Counted from the stretch's first letter, positions 7,931 to 18,060 are shown. The stretch is 64,000 nucleotides of DNA from Rhizobiaceae bacterium (GCA_023953835.1 JAMLJB010000003.1:165630-229629); one strand, 5' to 3'. A program made the numbers and translations. The notes: a model not told the origin generated them from the letters alone.

Positions 7931-8381
7931 ATGGGAGGCTCAGTTGACATACTTGCGCGCCAGCTCGTCTACACGCTGAATTCCGGCGCGATCGGAGCGG
8001 GTCTCCCACAGGCCATAGGCTCGGCGATCGGAACGCGACGTTCGACCGTGATCATCACCGGTGATGGCGGCTTCATGATGGGCGGTTCGATCGAGTTCGA
8101 CACGGCGGTACGCTACAACTTGGATCTCATCGTTATTGTCTGCAACGATGGCAGCTATAGCGCCGAGCACGTTCAGTTCTGCAAGAAGGCCTGGGCCCCT
8201 CCCTACACGATTCGATTGGCCCGACTTTGCTCCGTTGGCCGTTGCGCCCGGCGGCGCGGGCGTGACGGTAAGAAGGCCCGGAGAATTGCAGGAGGCTGCG
8301 GATGCGATTGTCAAGCGCCAGCGCGACCGGCCACTTCTTATCGATCTGAAGCTTGATCCCGACACATGCCCGCTATTCTGA
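7931..8381 (+). pseudogene. ThDP-dependent enzyme, C-terminal fragment, frameshifted
   Basis: From ATG 7931 the protein quickly matches the C-terminal cofactor domain of the intact ThDP enzyme at 15717: NSGAIGAGLPQAIGSAIG, then GDGGFMMGGSIEF and IVCNDGSYSAEHVQF, the GDG...ND thiamine-diphosphate/Mg motif. Near 8206-8212 the frame shifts; the continuation DWPDFAPLAVAPGGAGVTV, ending LLIDLKLDPD, is one frame away and stops at 8379. The N-terminal two-thirds is missing, so it cannot be an active enzyme alone. It lies 11 bases from promoter O1, which suggests a deletion fused the promoter to the gene's end. Confidence 0.8.
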
Positions 8382-8451
8382 AGTAGATTTCGGCGGACGC
8401 ACTTGGAACCATTCGGCGCAACCAATGTCACAGAATGCTGAGGAATAGGTC

Positions 8452-9852
8452 ATGGCTGTAGCTTCCGACACAACACTTCGTTTCGCCAGGCAAATATCGC
8501 AGATCGGACAACGCGGGCTTTCACCGGCCGATAAGGAGCAGGTCCGTCGTCTTCTTCTCGACTTGTTGGGCGTCTCGCTGATGGGAGCGACCATGCCATG
8601 GAGCAAGGCGATGGCCGAATGGGCCCGGCGCTTCGACGGATCGGGAAAGGCCCCGGTCGTCGGAACCAATCTACGCGTCGCACCGACCATCGCCTGCCTC
8701 GCGAATGGCACGGCATGCCACGGCTACGAGCTTGACGACACGCATGACGAGTCCATGAGCCATCCGGGCGCGGTAGTCATTCCCGCCGCTCTCGCGCTGG
8801 CGACCGAACTCGACTCCTCCTTTGACGACGTGCTCTCGGCGATTGCAGCCGGGTACGAGGCGATGACGCGGGTTGGCATGGCGGCGAACGCTAAATTGGT
8901 TATGACCAGCGGTCATCATCCCACGCCGCTGTTCGGCGGCTTCGGCAGCGCGGCCGCCGCGGCGAGCCTCTATGGTCTCGATGAGCACGGATTGGTTCGC
9001 GCCTGGGGCCACGTGCTGTCGATGGCCGGCGGCTCGATGCAGTTCTCCGACGAGGAGGGCGGGACGGCCGTCAAGCGCGTCCACGCGGGATACGCCTCGC
9101 ACAATGGCGTACTTGCCGCCGAACTCGCCGCCCGGTCGGTCGGCGCGCCAACGCAGGCGCTGGACGGAAAATACGGCTTCCTGTCTCTGTTCTCCAAGGA
9201 GCCCTCGGTCGACGCCTTGTTCTTGCAGGCAGACGAGCCGCTGCAGATCCACAATATAAGCATCAAGCCATACTCTTGCTGCCGCCTGTTTCATTCCCTG
9301 ATTGATGCCCTGGGAGAGGTTAGCGACAATTACTCTCTCTCTCCCGAAAAGATCGTCGGCATCAACGTCGGCGGCCCCCACGTCATCTTCGATCAGCACA
9401 TGCTCCGCCGTCCGACGTCACCGATGGCTGCGCAATACAGTCTGCCGTACATCGTAGGCGCGACGCTTGCCTATGGTCCTTACGACTATGACAGCTATCA
9501 ACAGCACCGGTTGCAAGATCCCAGGATCCTGAGACTCGCCGACCAGGTCGAAGGCGAAATGGACCCCGAGCTGGAAGCGCATTGCCCCAAGAGACTGGGA
9601 GGCGCGGTGGTACTCACCCTGGCCGATGGCTCGACGAAAGCAGCCAAGGTCCTGGACAGTCGCGGGACGGCGGCCAACCCGCTGACCACGCCCCAACTGA
9701 TGGAAAAGGCGTCTCGGTTGACTGACGAAATCGAGCTCGACGTCGACGTCGACGTCGCCAAGGCGACGGTGTGGACGGCGACGAGCGGACGGCGAGTCGC
9801 CGAACTGTTCGGAGGCTCCCGGCCGGAATCCAAGCCCGATGCCGCAGCCTGA
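8452..9852 (+). CDS. MmgE/PrpD family protein 1
   Basis: A 466-residue cytosolic protein with an AGGA-type ribosome site before ATG 8452. The family block GYELDDTHDESMSHPGAVV is at about residues 94-112, followed by CRLFHSLIDAL near residue 281 and a C-terminal small domain. The family contains 2-methylcitrate dehydratase, cis-aconitate decarboxylase and iminodisuccinate epimerase, so a lyase, decarboxylase or epimerase acting on a polycarboxylate is likely; the exact reaction is not readable. It is a close paralogue of the protein at 22152, and sits between two broken ThDP-enzyme genes under promoter O1. Confidence 0.88.
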   Translation: MAVASDTTLRFARQISQIGQRGLSPADKEQVRRLLLDLLGVSLMGATMPWSKAMAEWARRFDGSGKAPVVGTNLRVAPTIACLANGTACHGYELDDTHDESMSHPGAVVIPAALALATELDSSFDDVLSAIAAGYEAMTRVGMAANAKLVMTSGHHPTPLFGGFGSAAAAASLYGLDEHGLVRAWGHVLSMAGGSMQFSDEEGGTAVKRVHAGYASHNGVLAAELAARSVGAPTQALDGKYGFLSLFSKEPSVDALFLQADEPLQIHNISIKPYSCCRLFHSLIDALGEVSDNYSLSPEKIVGINVGGPHVIFDQHMLRRPTSPMAAQYSLPYIVGATLAYGPYDYDSYQQHRLQDPRILRLADQVEGEMDPELEAHCPKRLGGAVVLTLADGSTKAAKVLDSRGTAANPLTTPQLMEKASRLTDEIELDVDVDVAKATVWTATSGRRVAELFGGSRPESKPDAAA

Positions 9853-9989
9853 TTCCACCCGCACTCCAGGAGGCCGTTACCCTGCGAGGGCGGCTTCGGA
9901 TGACAGGTCCCACTCGGGTGTTTCCGGAGTCGAGGTTTCGCGGCGTCTGATCGTCAGAGGCCCGCGACAAACTGAATGAGGCAAACGGT

Positions 9990-11122
9990 ATGACGTCACA
10001 CAATCCAACGACCTTCCATCAGCTCATTGCCCGTTCGCTGGCGGATAACGGCGTCGACACGATGGTCGGTCGGTCTCATGGGCAACGCGAACATGTACAT
10101 GGTGGACAGCTTCACGCGGCATTGCGGCGGTAGATTCATTTCTGCCGCACACGAAGCAGGCGCCGTCCTGATGGCTCTCGGATATTCGCTTATCTCGGGA
10201 AAGGTCAGCGTGAGCTCCGTCACATACGGCCCCGGCGTTACGAATACGATCACCGCACTGGTGGAGGGGGTCAAGGGCTCGACGCCCATGGTCTTGCTGT
10301 GCGGCGACACTGACGTGTTGGACCGCCAGAACCCGCAGAATATCTCGCAGCGCGAATTCATCGCGGTAACAGGTGCGGGATTTGAACCGATCCGTTCGGC
10401 CGACACCGCGGCCGAGGATATCGCGCGGGCCTTCGTCGCGCCCTCGTCGAGCGGCGGCCTATCGCTGCGAACATCCCCTATGATCTCGATTGGGCGGATG
10501 TCTCCTACCAGCCCGTTGTGGTCCGTGTGCGCTACCGTCGCCGCCAGCGAGGATCTCGACAATGCCATTGGCATGATCTCCGCCGCCAAACGTCCGGTCA
10601 TCGTGGCGGGGCGTGGCGCGGCGTCGCCCGGAGCCAAAGTGGCGCTCCTCAGGTTGGCGGAGCGTATCGGTGCTCCCGTCGCCACCACATTGAAGGGGAA
10701 GGATCTCTTTGCCGGAGAGCCTTTCAACTTGGGAATCATGGGAACCGCGAGGCTTCCGGCAAGAGTCGACGTCATCCTCGCATCCGACTGCATCATCGCT
10801 TTCGGCGCGAGCCTCAACGACCTAACCATATCGAGGGGAACATTCGCCAAGGAAAAGCGCATCATCCAGATCAATCAAGACCCGACGGCGATCAGCAAGA
10901 ATGTCGTCGCAAATGCAGGCCTGGTTGGAGACTGTGCAGAGGTCACGGATCTGATCGTCCATTGGCTCGACGAAGCCGAAATTCCACTATCGGAGTTTCG
11001 CTCGCCGGAGCTTGCAGAGCGGCTGGCGGCGCAATTTGCGACAAGAAGCCCGATTGCTGACAATGGCGACGGGACGGTCGATTTCCGCGATGCGCTGCAC
11101 CAGCTTGATCGCATCCTGCCTT
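9990..11122 (+). pseudogene. ThDP-dependent enzyme, interrupted by IS66 and frameshifted
   Basis: From ATG 9990 the codons match the intact ThDP enzyme at 15717 (FHQLIARSLADNGVDTM against VHQAIARALRDNGVDTL). A four-base tandem repeat (TCGG) near 10067 breaks the frame; it resumes as LMGNANMYMVDSFTRHCGG. A second shifted stretch at about 10440-10530 hides VERRPIAANIPYDLDW in another frame. The catalytic-Glu segment (ISAAHEAGAVLMALGY) and central domain are kept. After HQLDRILP at 11118 the text stops at the IS66 end; the last 22 codons of the gene reappear at 14182. Dead as it stands. Confidence 0.85.
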
Positions 11123-11159
11123 GTAAGCCTCCGGTGAGGACCGCGGCCACTTCGGATCT

Positions 11160-11778
11160 TCAGCGTGCCTGACTGCGGCTTTTCTCGAAGCCGGCCTTGC
11201 CGAGAGCGCGGCGTCTGGCGAGCTTTTTCATCCGGGTCTGGATTTCGTCTTCAGCGGCATGTGCGGGATCGAACCGACGCCCGTGCCGGCGTTTGAGTTC
11301 GCGATGCTGCTCGTGCTTGGGATCGGTGATCGCGTCGAGGAACAATTCGAAGCCGGGGATGCGACCGACATCTTGGGGTGGCGCGCTGCCGGCACCGTCG
11401 ATGTAGCGGGGATACTCGACAGCGGGATCGGCGTCGGCGACTGCCTCAATGGTGATCGTGTGCCGCCAGTCGTCACCGAAGTCGTAGGTATAGGCCAGTT
11501 GTGTGATGCCGCGATCAACCAGCGTTCCGAGCCGCATCGTCTTCGCCGAATAGGTTCTGTCGCGCAGGCTGTCCCATTCGGGATCGGGAATGGCGTAGCG
11601 TTTTCCGTCGGCGCGGAACTCGAACAGGCGATAGTCGTCGAACGGGATCGCCGCCATTATGACGTCGTGCAAGGCCTTGAGCGTTGTTGTCAGCGGCACC
11701 TCGGCGCGCCGCCAGATGGCGGGTTGCCAGTCGTCGAGCTGGATCCCTGATGCGGGCGACGCGATCGGCGTAGCTCAT
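11160..11778 (-). pseudogene. Plasmid pRiA4b ORF-3-like protein of IS66, one frameshift
   Basis: ATG at 11778 overlaps the tnpC stop (ATGA). The start MSYADRVARIR is followed, after one extra G near 11750, by IQLDDWQPAIWRRAEVPLTT in the next frame, then the rest of the family sequence (YDFGDDWRHTITIE, GIPG-like PGFELFLDAI) to the stop at 11160. This accessory gene is common downstream of IS66 transposase genes; its function is not known. Confidence 0.72.
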
Positions 11779-13397
11779 GCCGCCAGTCTTGCAGATTGCG
11801 CCTTCCAGTTCCACGGCTGAGATTGGCCAGCCTGCTTTGCGGCGTGTCTGCGATGCGGGCGAGCACGTCGGCGAGCCAGGCCTGCGGGTCGGCATCATTG
11901 AGATTTGCTGTGCCGATCAGCGTGTACATGACGGCCGCGCGATCGGCGCCGCGCTCCGACCCGGCGAAGAGCCAGGACTTTCTGCCGAGAGCCAGGCCGC
12001 GGATCGCACGTTCGGCTGCGTTGTTTGTCAGGCAGACGCGCCCGACGTGGAGGAAGCGCGCGAAGCCTTCCCAGCGTTTCAGCATGTAGTCGATCGCCTG
12101 GGCGACCGGGGCATGGCGCAAGAGCCTGACACGCTCGCCGCGCCCACTCCTCCAGTTCGGCGACGAGTGGAGCGCTTCTTTCGGTCCTTACGGCGAGGCG
12201 CTGCTCGTCAGCCAAACCGTTGATGTCCCGCTCGATGTCGAACAGCAGATCGATGCGCCTGACGGCTTCGAAGGCAATCGGCGAGATCGGCATCGTGGCC
12301 TTCCCCGACGCGCATTGGCGGCGATGTCGGCAAGCACGAAGAACTTGCGCCGCGCGTGTCTCCAGCAGAGCGCCTCGGTCACCGGCCCGGGCTTGCGGTC
12401 CGCAAGGTAGAGCCTGTTGTAGCCGGCATAGGCATCGGCCTGCAGAATGCCGGTGAACTGCTTCAGGTGCCGCTGGGGATGATCGCCCGACGGGTCGCGT
12501 GATGCGTAGAACAGGGCTGCCGATGGTGATGCCCCGCCGGAGGGCCGATCGTCGCGGACATAGACCCAGGCCCGGCCGGTATCAGTCTTGCCCTTCGCCA
12601 TGATTGGCACCGTGGTGTGTCGCCGTGAAGCCGTTCTGCCGAGAGCACATGGTTCTCGATTAGCGCATGAAGCGGACGCAGCACCGCAGCGCATGCGCCG
12701 ACCTGGTCGGCCAGCGTCGACAGGCTCAGATCAACGCCCTCGCGGGCATAGCGCTCGCTCTGCCGGTTCAGCGGCTGATGCTGGCCGAACTTCTCGAACA
12801 GCACCATGGCAAGCATGTTCGGGCCGGCGAAGCCGCGCGGCGTGACGTGGAACGGCGCCGGCGGCTGGCGGATCGCCTCGCACTGCCGGTACGAGAACTT
12901 CTCGCGCACCGTCTGGATGACCTTCCACTGGCGGGGGATCACCTCAAGCGTCTCGGTGACGTCCTCGCCGAGCTTCCACGGCCTGGTCGAGCCGCAGCAA
13001 GCGCAGCTCTCGGGAGCGGCGATGACAACACGTTCGCGCGGCAAATGCTCCGGGAACGGCTTACGCGATGGACGATGACGCTCGAACGACTTTACCGTCA
13101 TGGCACGCGACGCGTGCTCTGCCGCCAGTTCGTCTTCCGTTGCGTTCGCTCCAGATCTTCGAGCCGAAGCTCCATCTGCTCCAGCAGCCTGGCCTTGCGC
13201 TCCGAGCGGCTGCCGTAGAGTTCGCGCCGGAGCTTCTCGATCTCCAGCTTCAACCGCGCAATCAGCGCCTCCGTCCCGGAACTGACCGCCGCCGCGCGGG
13301 CGGCAACCGCTTCGGCCTCGATGCGCGCGGCGCGCTCCGCCAGGATCATGGCGTGCGCGGCGGCGAGATCGGAAGGGAGCGATTCAGCGGCAGACAT
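11775..13397 (-). pseudogene. tnpC: IS66 transposase TnpC, at least five frameshifts
   Basis: Family text is spread over several frames: the N-terminal coiled-coil (IARLKLEIEKLRRELYGSRS), the zinc-binding CACCGSTRPW region, the DDE core pieces (LHGDDTTVP region, LKQFTGILQADAYAGYN, CWRHARRKFF), and the end (TNNAAERAIRGLALGRKSW). Frame changes fall near 13140, 12610, 12300, 12130 and 11830. The stop at 11775-11777 restores the usual overlap with the following gene. Not functional. Confidence 0.85.
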
Positions 13398-13441
13398 GGC
13401 GCGATGGAATCACATCCCCCTCCATGTGCAAGGCCAAAACG

Positions 13442-13788
13442 TCAGCCGGTCGCAGTCGGCCGCCAGGTCTTCTGCGGCATGCGCCAGTCGATGCCTTCGA
13501 GCAGATAGCCGAGTTGGGCCGGCGTGATCGTAACCACGCCATCGGCGGGCGACGGCCAGATGAAGCGGCCGCGTTCCAGCCGCTTCGATAAAGGCAGGCG
13601 CCCTGGCCATCGTGCCACAGAACCTTGATCAGATCGCCGCGGCGGCCGCGGAAGACGAACAGGTGACCGTTGTTGGGATCACGCTTCAGCGTCTCCTGCA
13701 CCACCAGCGCCAGGCCCGGAAAGCCCTTCCTCATGTCGGTGTGGCCGGTCGCCAACCACACCCGCACGCCGCTCGGAACCGGGATCAT
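13442..13788 (-). pseudogene. tnpB: IS66 TnpB, one frameshift
   Basis: MIPVPSGVRVWLATGHTDM and the block FRGRRGDLIKVLWHDGQGACL are typical of IS66 TnpB. A one-base loss near 13590 moves the C-terminal part (RGRFIWPSPADGVVTITPAQL, GIDWRMPQKTWRP) to another frame that ends at 13442. ATG overlaps the tnpA stop at 13785. Confidence 0.8.
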
Positions 13789-14183
13789 CGAGACCCGAGC
13801 GCGTCCAGCACGCGCCGCAGCGCCTCGGCATCCACGTCGCGATCGACACGGACACGGCGCCCGCCGCCAAGCTCGATCTCGATGATGCCGCTCTTGCGGC
13901 GACGTCGGCCGGCAGACGCCGATGGCGCCGGCGCCTCAACGGCGGGCGGGATGGTAGCAGCAGGAACGATCTCGACCGGGACCAACTGCGATGAATCGCC
14001 ATCGACCCGATCGCACAGGTCCTTGCGCCATCGAAAGAGCTCGCTGACGTGAATGCCCGCCGATCGCGCGACTTCCGACACCGACACGCCGGGCTCTAAC
14101 GACGTCGCGACCAGACGCTCCTTCTCATCCCGAGACCAACGCCGGCGTCTCTCAACCGATGTGATCACCTCCACCCGCGGCAT
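13785..14183 (-). CDS. tnpA: IS66 TnpA (OrfA), intact
   Basis: A 132-residue protein from ATG 14183: VERRRRWSRDEKERLVATSL and GVSVSEVARSAGIHVSELFRW form the helix-turn-helix, and the C-terminal GIIEIELGGGRRVRVDRDVD is the conserved IS66 OrfA end. The only undamaged gene of the element. Its start codon lies at the junction with the ThDP-gene tail. Confidence 0.82.
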   Translation of the reverse strand: MPRVEVITSVERRRRWSRDEKERLVATSLEPGVSVSEVARSAGIHVSELFRWRKDLCDRVDGDSSQLVPVEIVPAATIPPAVEAPAPSASAGRRRRKSGIIEIELGGGRRVRVDRDVDAEALRRVLDALGSR

Positions 14184-14252
14184 CGAGGCAATTACCAACC
14201 GCAAGGCGCCGCTTCTGATGATATCAAGCTGAATCCTGATCGCGTAGCCTAA
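14182..14252 (+). pseudogene. C-terminal tail of the IS66-split ThDP gene
   Basis: The plus-strand codons from 14182 read IEAITNRKAPLLM and, one base out of frame at 14220, DIKLNPDRVA then TAA. This aligns with the last residues of the intact enzyme at 15717 (IANRKAPLLIDIKLDPD). It shows that the ThDP gene at 9990 and this tail were once one gene, with about 180 codons now missing. Confidence 0.8.
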
Positions 14253-14472
14253 GGCGCCGCACCAGCCTCGTACACGACATGCATGTCTCCCGAATGTGGC
14301 CCGGTTTCGGACCCAGAACATGTGAAAAGACAAACAGCCAAAGCGGCGAAGCGAATCTGGCAGATCGCGACACGCTTTGGGACGCAACCTTCTTTGCCGG
14401 GATTTCGCGCGGTCGGTGCCGCACTCGGGCGGGCTCCGGGAGAAAACTCACCACCTCCGGCAACCGATCCGC
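14253..14472. other. Intergenic stretch, no gene seen
   Basis: Between the ThDP tail and promoter O2. A plus-strand open frame exists from 14283 but resembles no family I know and has no ribosome site; I take it as non-coding or relic DNA. Confidence 0.4.
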
Positions 14473-14517
14473 TTGACGCCCCCGCCGACGTTAAGTACAA
14501 ATTGGTAACGTTTCCAA
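14473..14517 (+). promoter_or_regulatory. Promoter with LacI-type operator O2
   Basis: TTGACG (14473) and TACAAA (14496) are 17 bases apart. The operator TTGGTAACGTTTCCAA (14502-14517; core GTAACGTTTC at 14505-14514) directly follows the -10 box, over the expected transcription start. It serves the TTT receptor gene and the ThDP gene behind it. Confidence 0.7.
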
Positions 14518-14617
14518 ACTCAGGGCTGATTGTGGATCCAACTTCGACGCGGCCCCATATCGGAGCCGCGCACGGGCGGAGCGTGAAGTCATGACAATAG
14601 GCCGGGAGAGATATGCG

Positions 14618-15592
14618 ATGAAGATCGCGGCAATGATGAGAATAGCCCTGGTGACGCTTGCGTCGTCTATGGTTCCTCAGACTTCGTATGCCGAGGACTA
14701 TCCGGCCAGGCCGATCGAAGTGATCGTACCTTTCGCGGCAGGCTCGGGTGGGGATTTGGCAGTTCGAATCCTCGTCGACCAGCTCAAGGCCGACACTGGG
14801 GAGGACTTTCTGGTTTCCAATGCTCCTGGGGCCGGAGGGGTTGTCGGGACCGGAAAGATCGCGCGCGCCAAGCCTGACGGATACACGCTTGGCTACACGG
14901 GATCGTCGACCCACAGCGCCGCTCCCTATCTGTTCAAATCCCTAGCCTACAGCCCGTTCGACGATTTCATCCACGTCAGCCCGTTTGTACAGGTTCCCTA
15001 TGTGCTCATCGCAGACCCGGCGCTTGGCTTTTCATCGCTCAACGACCTCATCGCGGAGGCAAAGAAGAATCCCGGCTCGCTGAAGCGCGGCTATGCGACG
15101 GGCAGCACCCAGATGGTGAGCGCCGCCCTGCTGAAGGGACTGGCGATCGACACCGTCGCCATCCCCTACAAAGGCAATCCGGAAATGATGACGGACCTCC
15201 TGGGCAGCAGGCTTTCCTTCGTCGTGACCGACTCCGCGAATGCGGTTCCATATGTGACGTCCGGCCGCGCGAAGGCTTTCGCGGTGCTGGGCTATCAGCG
15301 GCTGACGGTGATGCCTGAAATTGCGACTTTGGGCGAGCAGGGTCTCGCCCCGGTCGACCTTGTCGGGTGGACGGGCTTGTCGGTGCCCAAGGGCACGCAG
15401 CCGGATATCGTCAAGTGGCTACACGACACGATACGGGCCGGGCTGGCGAACCCCTCGGTTCAGCAGAAGATCAACGCAACCGGGTTGCAGATCATGGATG
15501 ACCAGCCAGTCGACAGCTTCGGCGACTGGGTATCGCAGCAATACGCGATCTGGGGACAGGCAGCGACGGACGCAGGTGTAGTCCCGCAGTAG
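14618..15592 (+). CDS. TTT-type (Bug/TctC family) solute-binding receptor, orphan
   Basis: A 324-residue exported protein; ATG 14618 follows a GGGAG site and starts a signal peptide ending SYA. YPARPIEVIVPFAAGSGGDL is the family hallmark at the mature N-terminus, where the main chain binds a carboxylate; later blocks NAPGAGGVVGTGKIARAKPD and VAIPYKGNPEMMTDLLG are also typical. No tctA/tctB genes lie beside it; the only such pair is at 30.8-32.8 kb with its own receptor, so this is an orphan receptor that may share that transporter or act as a sensor. First gene of unit O2, before the intact ThDP enzyme. Confidence 0.88.
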   Translation: MKIAAMMRIALVTLASSMVPQTSYAEDYPARPIEVIVPFAAGSGGDLAVRILVDQLKADTGEDFLVSNAPGAGGVVGTGKIARAKPDGYTLGYTGSSTHSAAPYLFKSLAYSPFDDFIHVSPFVQVPYVLIADPALGFSSLNDLIAEAKKNPGSLKRGYATGSTQMVSAALLKGLAIDTVAIPYKGNPEMMTDLLGSRLSFVVTDSANAVPYVTSGRAKAFAVLGYQRLTVMPEIATLGEQGLAPVDLVGWTGLSVPKGTQPDIVKWLHDTIRAGLANPSVQQKINATGLQIMDDQPVDSFGDWVSQQYAIWGQAATDAGVVPQ

Positions 15593-15716
15593 ACCAAGGC
15601 CGGAAGCCGGCCGGACGCGGTTCATCGCATCGGCCGGCGCCGGCGAACGCCCGCGCGCCGCATGTCAGATCTGATCGATCCAGTCGCGGAATTCCACAGA
15701 TATAGGGAGTAAAGTC

Positions 15717-17372
15717 ATGACGCTCGCACAGGCGCAGGTCGGCAGCGCGCAACCCCGGCTGAAGGTGCATCAGGCTATTGCGCGCGCCTTGCGGGACAAT
15801 GGCGTCGACACGCTGTTCGGCCTGATGGGCGACGCGAACATGTACATGGTCAATAGTTTCATCAGCGACACCCACGGGCGCTTTGTTGCCGGGGCTCATG
15901 AGTCGGGCTGCGCCGTGATGGCGCTCGGATACGCGCTCGTTTCGAACAAGGTCGGGGTCTGCTCGGTCACCAACGGCGCCGCCGTCAGCAATACTGTGAC
16001 CGCCCTGACCGAGGGCGTCAAAGGCTCCATTCCGCTGCTGCTGCTCTGCGGGGACACGGACAAGATGGACCGCGAACACGTTCAAAGCCTGCCCCAGCGG
16101 CAGTTCATACTGGCGACCGGCGCCGGCTTTGAACAGGTGCGCGCTCCCTCCACCGTCGTCGAGGATGTGCTGCGCGGTCTGCGGCGGGCGGTCGTGGAGC
16201 GACGGCCGATAGCGGTCAACATACCCCATGAGTTCGACTGGATCGACATACCCTACGAACCGCGACGGATATACATGCCGGAAGGTCGTGCGACAGTGAG
16301 GTCGAGCGTCGATCTGGACAATGCAATCGGCATCATTGCTTCCTCGAAGCGGCCGGTCATATTGGCGGGCCGGGGGGCGGCGACGCCGGAAGCCAGGAAA
16401 GCCCTCCTCGCCTTGGGCGAACGAATTGGCGCGCCGCTGGCAACGACGCTCAAGGCGAAGGACCTGTTTCAGGGAGAGCCCTTCAACCTGGGAATAGTGG
16501 GCACCGTAAGCCATGCCGTATGCGTCGACGTCGTCATGGCGGCCGACTGCATCCTCGCCTTCGGCGCCGGCTTGAACAACATGACGCTGTCCAAAGGCAC
16601 CTTTGCGGAAGGCAAACGCATCATTCAGGTCAATCAGGAGGCGCAGGAGATCGGAAAGAACGCCGCTCCCGACGTCGGGCTGGTGGGCGACTGCGCCGAA
16701 GTGGCCGACCTTATCCTGCACTGGCTCGACGAGGCTGAGATTCCAGCCTCCGGATTTGCCACGTCCGAGATGATGGACCGGATTGCCGCGCAAAATCGCG
16801 AAGGATCGAAGCTTGCGGACAACGGCGACGGAACGGTCGATTTCATCGACGCACTCCACCGGCTTGATCGCATCCTCCCGCAGGATCGGGTCTACGTAGC
16901 CGGTTGCGGACGTTTCATGCGCAAAGCATGGACGGAGGTGCGCGCGACGGATCCGCGCTCCTTCATCAACACCACCAATGCGGGATCGATCGGCTTGGGG
17001 ATGGCGTTTGCGATCGGCGCGGCGGAGGCAGCGCGCGACCGGCCGACAGTCCTGATCGAAGGGGATGGCGGATTCATGCATGCGGGCATTACCGAGTTCA
17101 ACACCGCCGTTCGGCACCGGACGGACCTGATCGTGGCGATTTGCAATGACGGCGCCTACGGAGCCGAACATGTGCGGTTCCGTCAGAGACAGATGGACGT
17201 AGCCAATATCTGCTTCAGTTGGCCGGACTTTGCGTCCCTTGCCTCGGCTCTTGGTGGCGAAGGCGTGACGGTTCGATCGGAAGCTGACTGGCCGGCGGTT
17301 GAGATCGCGATCGCCAACCGGAAGGCACCACTACTGATCGACATCAAACTGGATCCCGACAAAATCGTCTAG
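15717..17372 (+). CDS. ThDP-dependent enzyme (acetolactate-synthase-like), intact
   Basis: A 551-residue protein with the three-domain layout of the acetolactate synthase/decarboxylase superfamily. The N-terminal pyrimidine domain carries the conserved Glu in VAGAHESGCAVMALGY (about residue 62), the middle domain has RPVILAGRGAATPEA, and the C-terminal domain has the cofactor motif GDGGFMHAGITEF...AICND at about 455-484. It would decarboxylate or ligate a 2-keto acid, or cleave a 2-hydroxyacyl-CoA. Two broken paralogues at 7931 and 9990 lie nearby, so this is probably the surviving copy. It follows the orphan receptor by 124 bases. Confidence 0.85.
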   Translation: MTLAQAQVGSAQPRLKVHQAIARALRDNGVDTLFGLMGDANMYMVNSFISDTHGRFVAGAHESGCAVMALGYALVSNKVGVCSVTNGAAVSNTVTALTEGVKGSIPLLLLCGDTDKMDREHVQSLPQRQFILATGAGFEQVRAPSTVVEDVLRGLRRAVVERRPIAVNIPHEFDWIDIPYEPRRIYMPEGRATVRSSVDLDNAIGIIASSKRPVILAGRGAATPEARKALLALGERIGAPLATTLKAKDLFQGEPFNLGIVGTVSHAVCVDVVMAADCILAFGAGLNNMTLSKGTFAEGKRIIQVNQEAQEIGKNAAPDVGLVGDCAEVADLILHWLDEAEIPASGFATSEMMDRIAAQNREGSKLADNGDGTVDFIDALHRLDRILPQDRVYVAGCGRFMRKAWTEVRATDPRSFINTTNAGSIGLGMAFAIGAAEAARDRPTVLIEGDGGFMHAGITEFNTAVRHRTDLIVAICNDGAYGAEHVRFRQRQMDVANICFSWPDFASLASALGGEGVTVRSEADWPAVEIAIANRKAPLLIDIKLDPDKIV

Positions 17373-17394
17373 GCCAAGCATACCCAATTGACGA

Positions 17395-17930
17395 GGCCGT
17401 TGTGGTCGCCTTCCGCCGTCACACACTTTTGCCGCTGGACGACTGCCTCTACGCACTTCAGCCCACCATCCGCACCTGACGCGCTCAAGCCTGCATCGCT
17501 GTTTGCAGCGCGACGGCATCTCGCGCTTGCCCGATGTGGAAGGCGACAAGCCGCAGCGCGCCAAGGTCAAGCACTACCCGCTCGGTTACTTCCACATCGA
17601 CATTGCCGAGGTGCACACCGAAGAAGGCCGGCCTCTATCTTATCGTTGCGATCGACAGAACCTCTAAGTTCGCCTTTGTCGAACTGCACGAGAAAGCTAC
17701 CCGCCGTGTGGCGGCAACTTCCTGCGCGCCCTTGCCGCTGCCGTTCCCTACAAGATCCACACGTGCTCACCGACTATGGAACGCACTTCACCGATCCCAC
17801 CGGCGATGGCTGGACGCCTGCCGAGATCAAGCAGATACGGGGCGACAAGGTGCTGTTTCGCTGCCACTCTTCCGAATTAACTGCGCCGATCTCGACATCG
17901 AACACAGGCTGGCGAAACCGCGTCATCCGA
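17395..17930 (+). pseudogene. IS481-family transposase remnant
   Basis: Reading across frames gives LPLDDCLYALQPTIPHLTRSS-like text, then RAKVKHYPLGYFHIDIAEVH and YLIVAIDRTSKFAFVELHEK, followed by AAVPYKIHT and a damaged LTDYG region, all typical of IS481 transposases. Several frameshifts separate these parts. No terminal repeats seen. Confidence 0.65.
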
Positions 17931-18060
17931 CCTCGCCTTATTGAAGAGGTCTACAACAAAGGAACGCTCCATTCAGCGCTGGGGTACCTCAGTCTGCGGC
18001 AATTTTGAGGATCAACACACCCGACAGACCGGCCAAAACGCAGCTTGATCAGTGTCCACC
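17931..18060 (+). pseudogene. 3' end of an IS3-type element
   Basis: LIEEVYNKGTLHSALGYLS followed, after one extra T, by QFEDQHTRQT matches the C-terminal end of IS3-family OrfB (the YN..R.HSALGYLSP block), not IS481. The following GTGTCCACCCCAAA looks like an IS end. Two different elements are therefore joined here. Confidence 0.5.

Larger units (their letters stand above)
11123..14183 (-). mobile_element. IS66-family element, decayed, inserted in the ThDP gene
   Basis: Contains tnpA, tnpB, tnpC and a pRiA4b ORF-3-like gene, all on the minus strand in the usual IS66 order. The left end begins GTAAGCCTCCGGTGA at 11123, the GTAAGC start typical of IS66 inverted repeats. The right terminal repeat is missing: the tnpA start codon directly abuts ThDP-gene codons at 14182, so a deletion removed the right end and part of the host gene. 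tnpB, tnpC and the accessory gene carry frameshifts. Confidence 0.85.
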
